Below are positions 16,810 through 25,872 of a DNA stretch of 64,000 bases, one piece after another. The stretch spans positions 124,001 through 188,000 of the forward strand of contig JBAOHI010000062.1 in NCBI GenBank assembly GCA_037045535.1, in the 5' to 3' direction. Under the pieces are notes generated by a model. The model was not told the origin of the DNA. It ran no database searches and saw only the letters and a program-made list of their open reading frames with translations. A program made the translations under genes and the position numbers. The DNA is from Competibacter_A sp037045535. Its GTDB lineage: Bacteria > Pseudomonadota > Gammaproteobacteria > Competibacterales > Competibacteraceae. Every line of letters begins with the position of its first letter. Position 1 is the first letter of the stretch.

Positions 16810-17514
16810 TCAACTCAAGCCTCGCTGGTCTTTACGACGATAGCGGGCTACACTGCCCAGCCCGGCCAAGCCTATACTCAACAAAGCAAAAGTGGTCGGC
16901 TCGGGGACGGGTAGCGTGGTGTCGCGTACCAGCCAATAAGTGACCTCGGTACCTAGCATCGGTTCCAGTGGGTATGATGGTGTGGAAAAACCTACGCCGC
17001 CATAACCCGTTTCCCCACGGTGAGTTATCGTGATCTGAGCCGTTGCGTAACGGTTATCGACCGGCGCAAGTCCAGGGTCGTAGATACCCCAGATCGACGT
17101 GAAACACGGGCCTGGGAGACAATTGGGCAGACTTTCGTAAGAGGTTCCGTAGTTGAATCCCACTAGCCTCAAAAACTCTGTCAAGCTGCCATAATCGTTA
17201 TTGTACCCAGTAGTGAGTCCAGCATTCCCAAAAAATGCCTCTAACTCTTCTCGCGTCGCAAATCTAAAATCTTCAAAAATACCCCCAATGCCCAATTGAG
17301 AGGTGACTTGGTTATAGTCCATAGATCTCGAACTCCATATATCCAGCCACTCCAATCCAGTTTGCGCATCTTTTGTGACATTGTATGGTCCATCACCGAG
17401 CGGGATATTCGGATCATATAGCTCGATAAAGCTGGCTCGAGCGTTCGACCCAAGAAAAAGCAGCACACATAATAAATAAAAATTTTAAATCAGTATCTTA
17501 CGTTCTTTCTTCAT
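16810..17514 (-). pseudogene. PEP-CTERM protein with an in-frame stop in its signal peptide
   Basis: PEP-CTERM proteins are exported, then processed and anchored or released by exosortase. The C-terminus shows VPEPTTFALLSIGLAGLG followed by the basic tail RYRRKDQR. The best start is ATG 17514 behind GGAGAAA, giving MKKERKILI, but the tenth codon is TAA (17485-17487). After it the same frame continues NFYLLCVLLFLGSNARA, the rest of a normal signal peptide. A GTG at 17466 could restart translation but would leave only a short hydrophobic stub. The mature part (DUF1566-like: TGLEWLDIWSSRSM, FRFATREELEAFF) is intact. Confidence 0.75.
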
Positions 17515-17742
17515 CTAATTTCTCCATTTTTTTCACGATATATTTTTCAGAAAAAACAATGCTGTTTATGTCTAGAACAACCAATGATCAGAACTTTCGC
17601 CTGATTTCCCCAGCTAAGCAGGTTTGTACGCATGAGAAGCAATAGTACTTAATTTTATGTTGAAATACACATACTCTACGGTTTGCTACATGCTTTGGCA
17701 ACCCGATACCCCCCGCTTACTACAGCGTGTTTATTTTCCAAT

Positions 17743-17770
17743 GAAAAACGGCGACTTCCGGTCGCCGTTC
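17743..17770 (-). terminator. Intrinsic terminator behind PEP-CTERM gene 17799-18479
   Basis: On the minus strand AACGGCGAC and GTCGCCGTT form a perfect 9-bp stem with a 5-base loop, followed by TTTC. It lies 28 bases past the stop of the upstream PEP-CTERM gene. Confidence 0.85.
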
Positions 17771-17798
17771 GGTCTAAAAAGCGCTGACAGGAGTTGAA

Positions 17799-18479
17799 TC
17801 AAGCTTTCCAATTCTTGCGACGGCGGGTTAAGCCTAAACCGGCCAATCCTACGCCCAGCAAAGCCATGGTGGCAGGTTCGGGTACTGGCGTGTTGCCGCC
17901 ATTATTAATGAAGGACTCGCTTCCACCGTTTGCAAGCCCTTGCACATGAAGGCCAACTCGCAATATCGAGGAGTCCAAAGCGCTCAGTTCGGCGAGCAGA
18001 TTGTTAAAGGTGTCGCTCTCGGCCAAGCTGAAACGCACCTCAAGCGATTCACCGGGATTGATGCCATTGGCTTGCACTCCCGGGCGACGGTGATCAGAAT
18101 CCATGCCTGTATCAGCCGTGAAGTTGTAATCCTGACCACCTGGCAGATTGATAGGGGTTGCGCCCAGCGAAAAGGACACAGTATCCGGCGAGTTGATTAT
18201 GGTCGGAGATATCAGCAGAGATAAGTAATTTGGAGCATCACCGAAATCAAAGTAGATATCGGTGATCGAGGATGCTAAAGAGCCTGAGTTGGTAAACACG
18301 AAGCTAACCGTGTTTGAGTCGACTTCAGTGACGGTCATCGAAAGCTGCGCTTCCACAGCGGTGCAATCGGTAGCGTTATTATTGGTGATGCAGTCAAAAC
18401 CGAACACCGCTGCATGTGAATTCGCGCCAAAGCTCAAGCCGAGCAACAAGGCCATGAGTAAATTGGAATTTATTTTCAT
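17799..18479 (-). CDS. PEP-CTERM sorting domain protein
   Basis: A 226-residue exported protein beginning MKINSNLLMALLLGLSFGA, with probable cleavage after NSHA. The body is a beta-rich domain with four Cys near its ends and the pattern SITDIYFDFGDAPNYLSLL. The C-terminus is a textbook PEP-CTERM: VPEPATMALLGVGLAGLGL then TRRRKNWK. I chose ATG 18479 because the signal peptide starts there and GGGAG precedes it. IS3 copy 2 begins 31 bases upstream (18511), so the native promoter has been separated from the gene; expression now depends on the IS. Substrate of the exosortase encoded at 23557-24426. Confidence 0.88.
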   Translation of the reverse strand: MKINSNLLMALLLGLSFGANSHAAVFGFDCITNNNATDCTAVEAQLSMTVTEVDSNTVSFVFTNSGSLASSITDIYFDFGDAPNYLSLLISPTIINSPDTVSFSLGATPINLPGGQDYNFTADTGMDSDHRRPGVQANGINPGESLEVRFSLAESDTFNNLLAELSALDSSILRVGLHVQGLANGGSESFINNGGNTPVPEPATMALLGVGLAGLGLTRRRKNWKA

Positions 18480-18551
18480 GCGCGCGCTCCCTGTTGGTAA
18501 ATGCGTAATGTGAGGTTCCCCCGGAATTTGGTCTTCCAAGGGTGACGTAAG

Positions 18552-18869
18552 ATGACGTTACTTTGGAAGGCAGAAATAATGAAGATACCGAAGCAGGCAT
18601 ATACGCTGGAATTCAAGGAACAGGCGGTCAAGCGGGTGAAGGATGGGCAGTCCTTGGCCGGGGTAGCGCGGGAATTGGGGCTGGTCGAGCAGACCCTGCG
18701 CAACTGGGTCAAGGTCGCAGCGGCAGGCAAGCTGGCGGGGGCCGGCGGCAAGGCGGTGACGCCGGAGGAGATGGAATTGTCCCGGCTACGGGCTGAGAAC
18801 CTGCGGCTCAAGCGGGAACTGGAAATCATAAAAAAAGCGGCGGCGTACTTCGCGAAGGATGCGCTATGA
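18552..18869 (+). CDS. IS3-family transposase OrfA (second copy)
   Basis: Same 105-residue helix-turn-helix protein as encoded at 15755-16072, without a single residue difference. The stop overlaps the OrfB start as ATGA. Confidence 0.95.
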   Translation: MTLLWKAEIMKIPKQAYTLEFKEQAVKRVKDGQSLAGVARELGLVEQTLRNWVKVAAAGKLAGAGGKAVTPEEMELSRLRAENLRLKRELEIIKKAAAYFAKDAL

Positions 18870-19738
18870 GGTACGCCTGGATCGATGCGCATCGGCAAGA
18901 GTTCCCCTTGGCGGACCTGTGCGCCGCCCTGGAGGTCAGCATCAGCGGCTACCGGGCCTGGAAGCGCGGCGGTATACCGGACCGCCAGCGGCTGACGGAC
19001 CGCCAGATGGTGGCGCTGATCCGGGCCATCCATGCCGAACTCAAAGGCGCCTACGGCAGCCCGCGCATGGTGCGGGAACTGCGAGCACGTGGCTTTCCGG
19101 CCAGCAAGGGGCGGGTGGAGCGCCTGATGCGCAAATACGGCATTCGGGCTCGCCATAAGCGGCGCTACAAGGTGACGACGGACTCGAAGCACGGCTTGCC
19201 GGTGGCGGAGAACCGGCTGGACCGGAACTTCATGCCGACGGCGCCAAACCAGGTGTGGACGTCGGACATCACGTACCTGTGGACAGACGAAGGCTGGCTG
19301 TATCTTGCCATCGTCATGGATTTGTTCAACCGGGAAATCGTCGGCTGGTCCCTGAAACCGCGCATGATGGCCGATATCGCCACCGATGCGCTGACCATGG
19401 CCTGGTTCAGGAAGTGGCCGACGCCAGGCTTGCTGCACCACTCCGACCGGGGCAGCCAGTACGCGAGCCACGCCTTCCAAGACAAGCTCCGGGAATACGG
19501 CATGACGTGCTCGATGAGCCGGAAGGGCAACTGCTGGGACAACGCTCCGACCGAGAGCTGGTTCAACAGCTTCAAGAACGAGCGGGTGCATGGCGTTCCC
19601 TACGCCAGCCATGCCGACATGAAGGCCGCGAGCTTCGAGTACATCGAGGTGTTCTACAACCGGAAACGGCTGCATTCGACCCTCGGCTACCGCTCGCCCG
19701 TTCAATTCCTGGAACATTGGACCAGCCAGCAGACTTAG
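18866..19738 (+). CDS. IS3-family transposase OrfB (second copy)
   Basis: Same 290-residue DDE integrase as at 14886-15758, again identical. Identity of both genes shows recent transposition, or gene conversion, within this strain. Confidence 0.95.
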   Translation: MRYAWIDAHRQEFPLADLCAALEVSISGYRAWKRGGIPDRQRLTDRQMVALIRAIHAELKGAYGSPRMVRELRARGFPASKGRVERLMRKYGIRARHKRRYKVTTDSKHGLPVAENRLDRNFMPTAPNQVWTSDITYLWTDEGWLYLAIVMDLFNREIVGWSLKPRMMADIATDALTMAWFRKWPTPGLLHHSDRGSQYASHAFQDKLREYGMTCSMSRKGNCWDNAPTESWFNSFKNERVHGVPYASHADMKAASFEYIEVFYNRKRLHSTLGYRSPVQFLEHWTSQQT

Positions 19739-19795
19739 GAAAAACTGGTAGCATGAAACCCGCCCTTTGGAAGACGAAAAACAGAGGGAAGCTCA

Positions 19796-20415
19796 AGCAA
19801 TGGTACTACCATCACGTTAACGAAACCGCGCGCTTCCCAGATGATGAGGTCGGTCTGTCTGAACAGCAGAGTATCGGAATACAAGAAGAAATCGTAGGCG
19901 AACATCGATCCCAGCCCCAGGCACAAGAATTTGGTAGCCCAGCGCCGCTGGGGGTGGGTGTTGCGGAGCAAATGCTCGATGAGCGCCAAACCGGCAATGG
20001 CCAGACCAACATGACCCAAAATGGCCACATCGGGTGGCAACTCAGTCGAGAGGCCCAGTGACGCGCTGAATTTGATTACCAGCAACACCATTCCAAAACC
20101 GAGCAGTGCGATCCAGCGCCAGTTCCACCGACGGTCAGATTGCGTTTCTTTTGTCAGTGGTTCAAGCAGGTCGGCCAAAAATATCAACCAGGCCACGCTA
20201 CGGGCGACTTCCAGCACTTGATACCACCAATCGGAATCAGCTGTTCCGTCGCTGGCGTCATAGGCTGCTCGCAATGCCCACGATAAACTAATCAGCGCGG
20301 CGACAACCAGTAGCCCTCCCCGCAACCGACCGCGCCAACTGGTTAACAGCAACAGGAATAGCACCAGCCAACCGACAGCCGTCATTCCGTGACTGAGAAC
20401 CCCGAGTTCGCTCAT
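19796..20415 (-). pseudogene. prsK: PrsK-type PEP-CTERM histidine kinase, truncated by IS3
   Basis: PrsK is the membrane sensor kinase that, with the response regulator PrsR, controls exosortase-A/exopolysaccharide genes. Only the first 206 codons remain: several membrane helices (VGWLVLFLLLLTSWRG, GLLVVAALISLSWALRA) and the family-typical HPQRRWATKFLCLGLGSMFA and DFFLYSDTLLF. IS3 copy 2 then cuts the gene at 19795; the frame ends shortly inside the IS. The GAF, HisKA and HATPase parts are not found anywhere in the window, nor is a prsR gene, so signalling through this system is lost here unless the rest is elsewhere. Confidence 0.85.
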
Positions 20416-20541
20416 CGATGTCCCCGCTGCATGAAAAACTCCTCTCTCATGGGAAAAGAAGAATTAGGGGTGAAGGCTGTTTTTCAACCGCTTGGGCCCT
20501 GGGCAGTCTCTCGTGTACTATCAGCCGTGGCGAGGCGCCTC

Positions 20542-22818
20542 CTACAACGTGTTTAGTCGCGATTTGGCGTCGCTTGCTTCCGGAAAATCTGGATTTAACC
20601 GCAGTGCTTCTTGCAGGGATTGCTTGGCGGGTTCTTTCTGGCCAGCCTTTAAATAAGCGAGTCCGAGGTGATAGTGATAGCTTGGATTCTGGGGGTTCTT
20701 CGCGATGCTGCGTCGGAATTCTCGAATGGCAAGCGGCGCATTATCCTGCTTGTAGTAAATCCAGCCGAGTGTGTCACCGATATCCGGCTGTTCTGGTGAA
20801 ATCTTTTGTGCTTGCTCTGCATATTGGAGAGCGGTGGACAAATCCTGCCCACTCTCTGCTAGCAACCAAGCCAGATTGTTGGCTGCCACAGCGGCATGTG
20901 GATTTGCCCGTAATGCTTTCTCGTACCACTGCCGTGCGTCAGTGTCCTTCTTTTGTGTTTGCAAAATTGTGCCGACCATGGTGTAAGCGCCCGCGTTCGA
21001 AGGTTGTTTCTGGGCCAGTTGTTCGAACTCTTGTCGGGCTTGATCGAGTTTGCCCTGCTTTAGATACAACTGTGCCAACAGGCTAAATGCTTCGAGCCGA
21101 TCCGGGGCAACTTCCATCACTTTCCGAAGGGTCAGTTCGGACTTTGAGAAATCGCTCGTCGCTGCGTGGATTCGAGCTACCAACAGTAATAGATTTGGGT
21201 CATCCGGCGCGGTTTGGAGTTTCTTCTCGACGCGTGCTAACGCGACTTGTGGCTTCTTTTCGGCCACGTCCAGCGCCGCCAGTCCGGTTAGGGCCTCATA
21301 CAGATTCGGCTCCAGTTCCAAAGCCCGCTCGAACGCGCGACGGGCGCCGGCAATATCCTTTTTTTGAAGTCGCAGGCTTCCCAACTGCGTTTGCGCTACC
21401 GCTGCGCTCGGGAATTTCTGGATCAGTTCATTAAGCGCAACCTCCGCCTTGCCGAGTTCGTCTTGAGCGATCAGCGTTTTGACTAGGAGCAGTTGCGCTC
21501 CCAGATTCCCAGGTTGATTTTTCGCGGCTTCCTCGGCATAGCGCGATGCGGTCTTCGTATCGCCGGTGACCAGACTCAGTTGTGCGAGTTGCATCTGAGC
21601 TCCAGTAGCACGAGGGTTAATCTGCAACACCCGCATGAAGGACGCTATCGCTTGGTCGGTTTGATTGCGTGATGCGTAGAGTGTGCCCAGCACATAATGT
21701 CCGGGAGCAAATTCCGGATTCGCGCTGGTCGCAGCCTGTATCTTTGCCAAGGCCTCGTCGGTTTTGTTGTCGGCGAGTAGGAAACGCCCCTTTAAAAGTA
21801 ACGCTTCTGGATTCTTCGGTTCACGGGTCAGCACTTCATCGATCAGGCGATGTCCCGATTCCCGTTGGCCCGCCGCGAAATCCAGCGTGGCCAAGCGGCG
21901 CTTTGCGGCGGCAAAGCCTTTCGGTTCCCCAGCCAAGCCGTCTAGCAGCAGACGGGCATCCTGTTCCCGTTTAGTAAGGATGTAGTAATCAGCCAAGGCG
22001 ATCCGGGGCGCGATCTCGGTCTTGGCGGTCTCTGCGATAGTCTTGAGCGGTTGCTCTGCCTCGGCGGTGCGTCCGGACGCAAGATAAAAGGTAGCCAGCG
22101 CTCGATTGGCCTTCACGTTGCTGGGCTCGGCGGCGATCGCTTGCTTTAAAGATTTCTCTGCCTCTTTCGACTGTTTTGTTGCCAAGAGGTAGTTCGCTAG
22201 TGCTAGGTGGGCATCGACTGACTGAGGATTCAACGCGACTGCTTTCTCGAACGCTGCTCGGGCGTCTTCCTGGTTGCCGTGCGCCATTTGCAACGTGCCC
22301 AGCATGCCGTGTATCCGGCTCTCATCCGGATCCAGTTGGATAGCTCCTTCGATCTCCTTGATGGCGCCATCGAGATCCTTCAGGCCAGCTAGCGCGTTGG
22401 CTTTGAGGATTTGGGCGTTGATGTCTTTCGGGTCGTTAGCCAACGCTTGTTCGGCACGCGCCTTGGCGTCGTCGAACCTTTGAGCTAGCAACAACAGCGT
22501 GCCAGCCTTGAGCTGGGCATCATTGTTTTTTATTAACAAATTGGCTGCGCGGACATACTCGAACAGGGCGTTCTTGGCATCCCGGGTTTGAACGTAAGCC
22601 TCCGCCAGCTTTAACCGCGCTTCGCCATATTGCGGATCTTGCTGCACTGCATTGCGGTATTCGATAATGGCTTCCGGATATTTTTTTTGTTCAAAATATT
22701 GATTGCCTTTTTCGAAATATTCTTTTTTGGCCACCGCCGGATCTTTCGAGCAAGCCGAGGCAAACAAGCCCAGCATGAGGATCAGTATTACCGATATTTT
22801 GGTTACCATTGCAATCAT
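20542..22818 (-). CDS. prsT: PrsT-type TPR lipoprotein of the exosortase A system
   Basis: A 758-residue protein with a lipoprotein signal (LMLGLFASAC, lipobox Cys at about 23) and TPR repeats from about 30 to the C-terminus, such as YPEAIIEYRNAVQQDPQYGE and LQYAEQAQKISPEQPDIGDT. This is the architecture of PrsT, which accompanies XrtA, EpsI, PrsK and PrsR in PEP-CTERM/exopolysaccharide clusters. Typical members are about 900 residues, so this one has fewer repeats. ATG 22818 follows GTAAGGAAC. It lies between epsI and the truncated prsK, all on the minus strand. Confidence 0.88.
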   Translation of the reverse strand: MIAMVTKISVILILMLGLFASACSKDPAVAKKEYFEKGNQYFEQKKYPEAIIEYRNAVQQDPQYGEARLKLAEAYVQTRDAKNALFEYVRAANLLIKNNDAQLKAGTLLLLAQRFDDAKARAEQALANDPKDINAQILKANALAGLKDLDGAIKEIEGAIQLDPDESRIHGMLGTLQMAHGNQEDARAAFEKAVALNPQSVDAHLALANYLLATKQSKEAEKSLKQAIAAEPSNVKANRALATFYLASGRTAEAEQPLKTIAETAKTEIAPRIALADYYILTKREQDARLLLDGLAGEPKGFAAAKRRLATLDFAAGQRESGHRLIDEVLTREPKNPEALLLKGRFLLADNKTDEALAKIQAATSANPEFAPGHYVLGTLYASRNQTDQAIASFMRVLQINPRATGAQMQLAQLSLVTGDTKTASRYAEEAAKNQPGNLGAQLLLVKTLIAQDELGKAEVALNELIQKFPSAAVAQTQLGSLRLQKKDIAGARRAFERALELEPNLYEALTGLAALDVAEKKPQVALARVEKKLQTAPDDPNLLLLVARIHAATSDFSKSELTLRKVMEVAPDRLEAFSLLAQLYLKQGKLDQARQEFEQLAQKQPSNAGAYTMVGTILQTQKKDTDARQWYEKALRANPHAAVAANNLAWLLAESGQDLSTALQYAEQAQKISPEQPDIGDTLGWIYYKQDNAPLAIREFRRSIAKNPQNPSYHYHLGLAYLKAGQKEPAKQSLQEALRLNPDFPEASDAKSRLNTL

Positions 22819-22894
22819 GTTCCTTACGGGTTGATTGACTCTAAATAACGCGAGTTCCTAATTGGATGAGGGACGGTTTCCCATTCTCGTCAGG

Positions 22895-23563
22895 TCACAT
22901 AGAGTCTGCGGACGGCAAATACCCAACGAGCACCGGTAGCAGTGCTTGGGCAAATTCGGTGGCCGCTCGCTCGCTGACCTGTTCGGTGTCGGGACTCGAA
23001 ACAGGGGAGATGATCCGGACGAGCGCGGCATCGGTACGGTTGTAGCGAATGGCATCGAGTACCGTGTAAATCTTGCCCCAATATTCGCTAGCAACAATCC
23101 GGTTATGGCTCTGGTACCAGTAAAGAACGACCTGCCGTTCCAGACCCTTTTGGATGGTAAGGCGATTGATCTCGACCATTTTGATGGGCGGCTCGTCAGC
23201 ATCTCCTGGCATCGATAATCGAATCCGGTCGCGGTGAATAGGCTCCCATCCCGCACCGGGGAGACAGTTCAAGGGCGAATGGATCGTGTCGCCTTGGCGC
23301 TGCGATTGGTAATAGCCGACATAAAGCGAAACCGGCGGCAGCGCATCGTTTTGATAATAGCGATTGACGTATTCGTCGACCCCTAGGACTGCCTCCACTT
23401 TCGGATCAAAATTCGGTAGGTTTTCGCCGCGCCAAACGCCGATCCGCAAGGGTAGCGTCGCCATCGATTCCCGCAGCGGGATTTGCTCAAAGCGGTCGTT
23501 GCGTGCTAGATAGAGCGCGCCAAGCAACATCAGGATAATCGCGATCCAAGCGCGCGCTAGCAT
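22895..23563 (-). CDS. epsI: Exosortase-associated protein EpsI
   Basis: A 222-residue protein with one N-terminal membrane helix (MLARAWIAIILMLLGALYLA) and the EpsI domain: IGVWRGENLP near the start, then the hallmark HSPLNCLPGAGWEP and VLYWYQSHNRIVASEYWGK. Start ATG 23563 overlaps the xrtA stop by 7 bases (ATGCTAG), and the two are normally co-transcribed or fused. EpsI is needed with exosortase for processing or export in exopolysaccharide-linked systems; its exact biochemistry is unknown. Confidence 0.9.
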   Translation of the reverse strand: MLARAWIAIILMLLGALYLARNDRFEQIPLRESMATLPLRIGVWRGENLPNFDPKVEAVLGVDEYVNRYYQNDALPPVSLYVGYYQSQRQGDTIHSPLNCLPGAGWEPIHRDRIRLSMPGDADEPPIKMVEINRLTIQKGLERQVVLYWYQSHNRIVASEYWGKIYTVLDAIRYNRTDAALVRIISPVSSPDTEQVSERAATEFAQALLPVLVGYLPSADSM

Positions 23564-24426
23564 TCCGAGGCACTCCTCTGCGGTTTTGCAGCCCTGTTTG
23601 ATATTGGCGCGACGACCCGAATCAGCCATTGAATCAGTAGTACCATGCCGAAAGCGAATCCGAAGATCAGCCATCCTGAAAAGGTATGGAAAAACCCTTC
23701 GGCCACTTCGGCCCCCCAATAATGAGCGAGGATCCCAGTACCGGCGACCCGCAGGCCGTTAGCGAGAATCGCGGTGGGGATTGTCACCAGCCCGAGTACC
23801 CATCGGACCCATGATCGGGATTCGGTGAAATAACCAAGCAAAATACCGAGGGTGACGAGAGACATCAGTGACCGGATGCCGCTACACGCTTCAGCGACTT
23901 CGAGGGTGGTGTGCGCCAGCATGATAACGTTGCCCTCGCGCAGCACTGGAATTCCCCATAACGATAGGACTCCTGCCGCGAATCGGGACGCCAACAGTTG
24001 GAGCGGAAAGGCTACTTGATTGAAGATGATGGCGGGAATCGGGATCATCAGCAGGAGCAGCGCTAGCGGAAACGCGAGCAATCGCAGGTGTATCCAGCCG
24101 AATATGTACAGAATGCCGCCAGTGAGCACGGCCAGCAGGGCGATGCGGGTGACGAACAACTCAGCCCCCAGGACGCCGGCGACCAGCAGGACGATGCCGC
24201 CGACCAGCACGATTAGACCGAGCGAACTGGGTGCCAAGGGTGCGCGGAGCAATCGGTCGCGGCGTTCCCAAGCCAAGTACAGCGAGATCGGAACAATCAG
24301 GAAGCCATGCGAGTAGTTATCGTCGGTCGCCCAGTCTTGGACAAGTTTGGCTATTACCTCGTGAAATAGCATACAAAATGCGACAATGCAACAAAATAAA
24401 GTCAAAAATCTCAGATTATGTCTCAA
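23557..24426 (-). CDS. xrtA: Exosortase (XrtA type)
   Basis: Exosortases are polytopic membrane transpeptidase-like enzymes that process the PEP-CTERM tail. The 289-residue product has about eight membrane helices, the N-terminal WATDDNYSHGFLIVP motif, and the catalytic trio Cys181 (EVAEACSGIRSL), Arg226 (NGLRVAGTG) and His247 (FFHTFSGW). It heads the block xrtA-epsI-prsT-prsK. XrtA is inferred from the prsT and prsK neighbours rather than from subfamily-specific residues. Two substrate proteins are encoded nearby at 16810-18479. Confidence 0.92.
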   Translation of the reverse strand: MRHNLRFLTLFCCIVAFCMLFHEVIAKLVQDWATDDNYSHGFLIVPISLYLAWERRDRLLRAPLAPSSLGLIVLVGGIVLLVAGVLGAELFVTRIALLAVLTGGILYIFGWIHLRLLAFPLALLLLMIPIPAIIFNQVAFPLQLLASRFAAGVLSLWGIPVLREGNVIMLAHTTLEVAEACSGIRSLMSLVTLGILLGYFTESRSWVRWVLGLVTIPTAILANGLRVAGTGILAHYWGAEVAEGFFHTFSGWLIFGFAFGMVLLIQWLIRVVAPISNRAAKPQRSASEC

Positions 24427-25230
24427 TATGTAACAAACCCATGCAAGTTGTAGTATTTTTATGTCAATCTATATAGTTAAAACAACTCTATGATTATGCG
24501 ATCCGACGTCGATTTGTATTTTTGTCTTTACTCCTCGATCTGAAATCTATTAACTCTGAACAGGATAGAAAATCGTTTGGCGAAGTTGCAAAACTGTTTA
24601 GAGCCGATAGCAATCAAAAAAACAGCTGAGCAAAAACGTTATCCTTAGTGTTTCATACGGACGATGCATAACCAGAGTATACTTAAAGTATTTTATACTT
24701 GTTTTATCGCCCTTAGCTCCGAAATATCTGAAATAATCGAACAAGTTGCCGATTGGATGACAAATTTCAATTGAAGCTACGCTGGAACCTTTGAGTGTTG
24801 TCGTTGTGAGCGGCGAAGGAGCGGCCCGTCCGCTGTTCAGCCTGGACCGCGTTACGGTTTCCGCCGGAGTTTCTAGACGGCCTGCTCGGCGATAAGCAGC
24901 GCAAAACGAACGGGCAGGATACGTGCCGAGGCAGCGGTAACAAGCGATGATTAGGGCGTGGACGCTAGAGTACAACGGTATAAAAATACTTTGACAAACA
25001 TTCAGTTATCCTTTGTCGTTACGCCAACCATATCTTCACGTCCCGGCAGCCGGTCCTTGACCCTTTCCCCATTGCCCGTTACGCAGCGCATAATCTCTTT
25101 TTGCCATTCGTAAGCTCCTCTCTTCGTTTATGAACATGGAATCACAACCAAATTTCTTCGTCCTGGTTGAAGTGAGAGAAGGCCCGGAGGTAAAGATCAA
25201 GGTGAAATGGTATTGTCGCGAGCGCGAGTT
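24427..25230. other. Intergenic region upstream of xrtA, no recognised gene
   Basis: About 800 bases between eda and xrtA. The 24360-24560 part is AT-rich and is the likely xrtA promoter region. A 125-codon minus frame at 24598-24975 and a plus frame starting at 25130 (MNMESQPNFF) show no recognised family; the latter runs into eda antisense. The middle (24790-24900) is more GC-rich and may be a relic I cannot assign. Confidence 0.45.
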
Positions 25231-25872
25231 TTACGAAGCCACCTTCACGCTCGACATAAGCGCAACCGCCTGTCGTACTAGCGCCGTAACAGCCTCCCAG
25301 TCCCCTGCTGCCAGCGCAGCCTTAGGCGTCAGCCAGGATCCGCCGACGCAAGCGACATTGGGCAGCGCCAGATAATCCGGTGCGGTCTCCGCCGTAATGC
25401 CGCCGGTGGGGCAGAAAGTGACATCTGGGAACGGCCCGGTCAACGCCTGCAACATGCCGATGCCGCCCGCCTGCTGCGCCGGGAACAGCTTCAGCTCCCG
25501 AAAGCCGGCCAGCCGGGCGGCGATCACCTCGGACGGCGTCATTACGCCCGGCAGTAGCAGCAGGCCGCTTTCTCGGGCGGCTTCGATCAACACTGGCGTC
25601 AGGCCGGGGCTGACTCCAAAACAAGCCCCAGCATCCCGCGCCTCGGTAAACTCCTCTGGCCGGGTGAGGGTACCGACACCCACGATAGCCTCCGGCACCT
25701 CGCGAGCGATGACCCGGATCGCGGCCAGCGCCACCGGGGTACGCAAAGTCACCTCCAGCACCCGCACGCCACCGGCAATCAAGGCTCTAGCCAAGGGTAC
25801 CGCCTGGGCTAGATCGTCGATGACGATGACTGGAATGACTGGACCAACGCGCATGATTTCCAGGACATTCAT
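25231..25872 (-). CDS. eda: 2-dehydro-3-deoxyphosphogluconate aldolase
   Basis: KDPG aldolase cleaves KDPG to pyruvate and glyceraldehyde-3-phosphate, the last step of the Entner-Doudoroff pathway. The 213-residue product has the class I aldolase barrel: catalytic Glu40 in VLEVTLRTP, the phosphate/substrate site VGVGTLTRPEEF, the Schiff-base Lys128 in ELKLFPAQQ, and CPTGGIT. ATG 25872 overlaps the edd stop (ATGA), so the pair is translationally coupled. Length and motifs are normal. Confidence 0.96.
   Translation of the reverse strand: MNVLEIMRVGPVIPVIVIDDLAQAVPLARALIAGGVRVLEVTLRTPVALAAIRVIAREVPEAIVGVGTLTRPEEFTEARDAGACFGVSPGLTPVLIEAARESGLLLLPGVMTPSEVIAARLAGFRELKLFPAQQAGGIGMLQALTGPFPDVTFCPTGGITAETAPDYLALPNVACVGGSWLTPKAALAAGDWEAVTALVRQAVALMSSVKVAS

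Larger units (their letters stand above)
18511..19795 (+). mobile_element. IS3-family insertion sequence, copy 2 (1285 bp)
   Basis: Identical to copy 1 (14829-16113) but inverted. It starts TGAGGTTCCC at 18511 and ends with the complementary TIR at 19795. The flanking 3-mers (ATG and AGC) are different. Its left edge is in the 5' leader of a PEP-CTERM gene, its right edge inside prsK. OrfA is at 18552-18869 and OrfB at 18866-19738. Confidence 0.95.

Noticed and set aside
14829..19795. Composite transposon bounded by the two IS3 copies
   Set aside because: No target duplication flanks the pair, and the outer flanks are parts of different genes (SDR start and prsK), so the copies most likely inserted separately.
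24598..24975. 125-codon minus-strand frame upstream of xrtA
   Set aside because: No family, no ribosome-binding site and mixed composition; treated as intergenic.
25130..25375. 81-codon plus-strand frame starting MNMESQPNFF
   Set aside because: Its second half is antisense to the eda 3' end and the first half shows no similarity.
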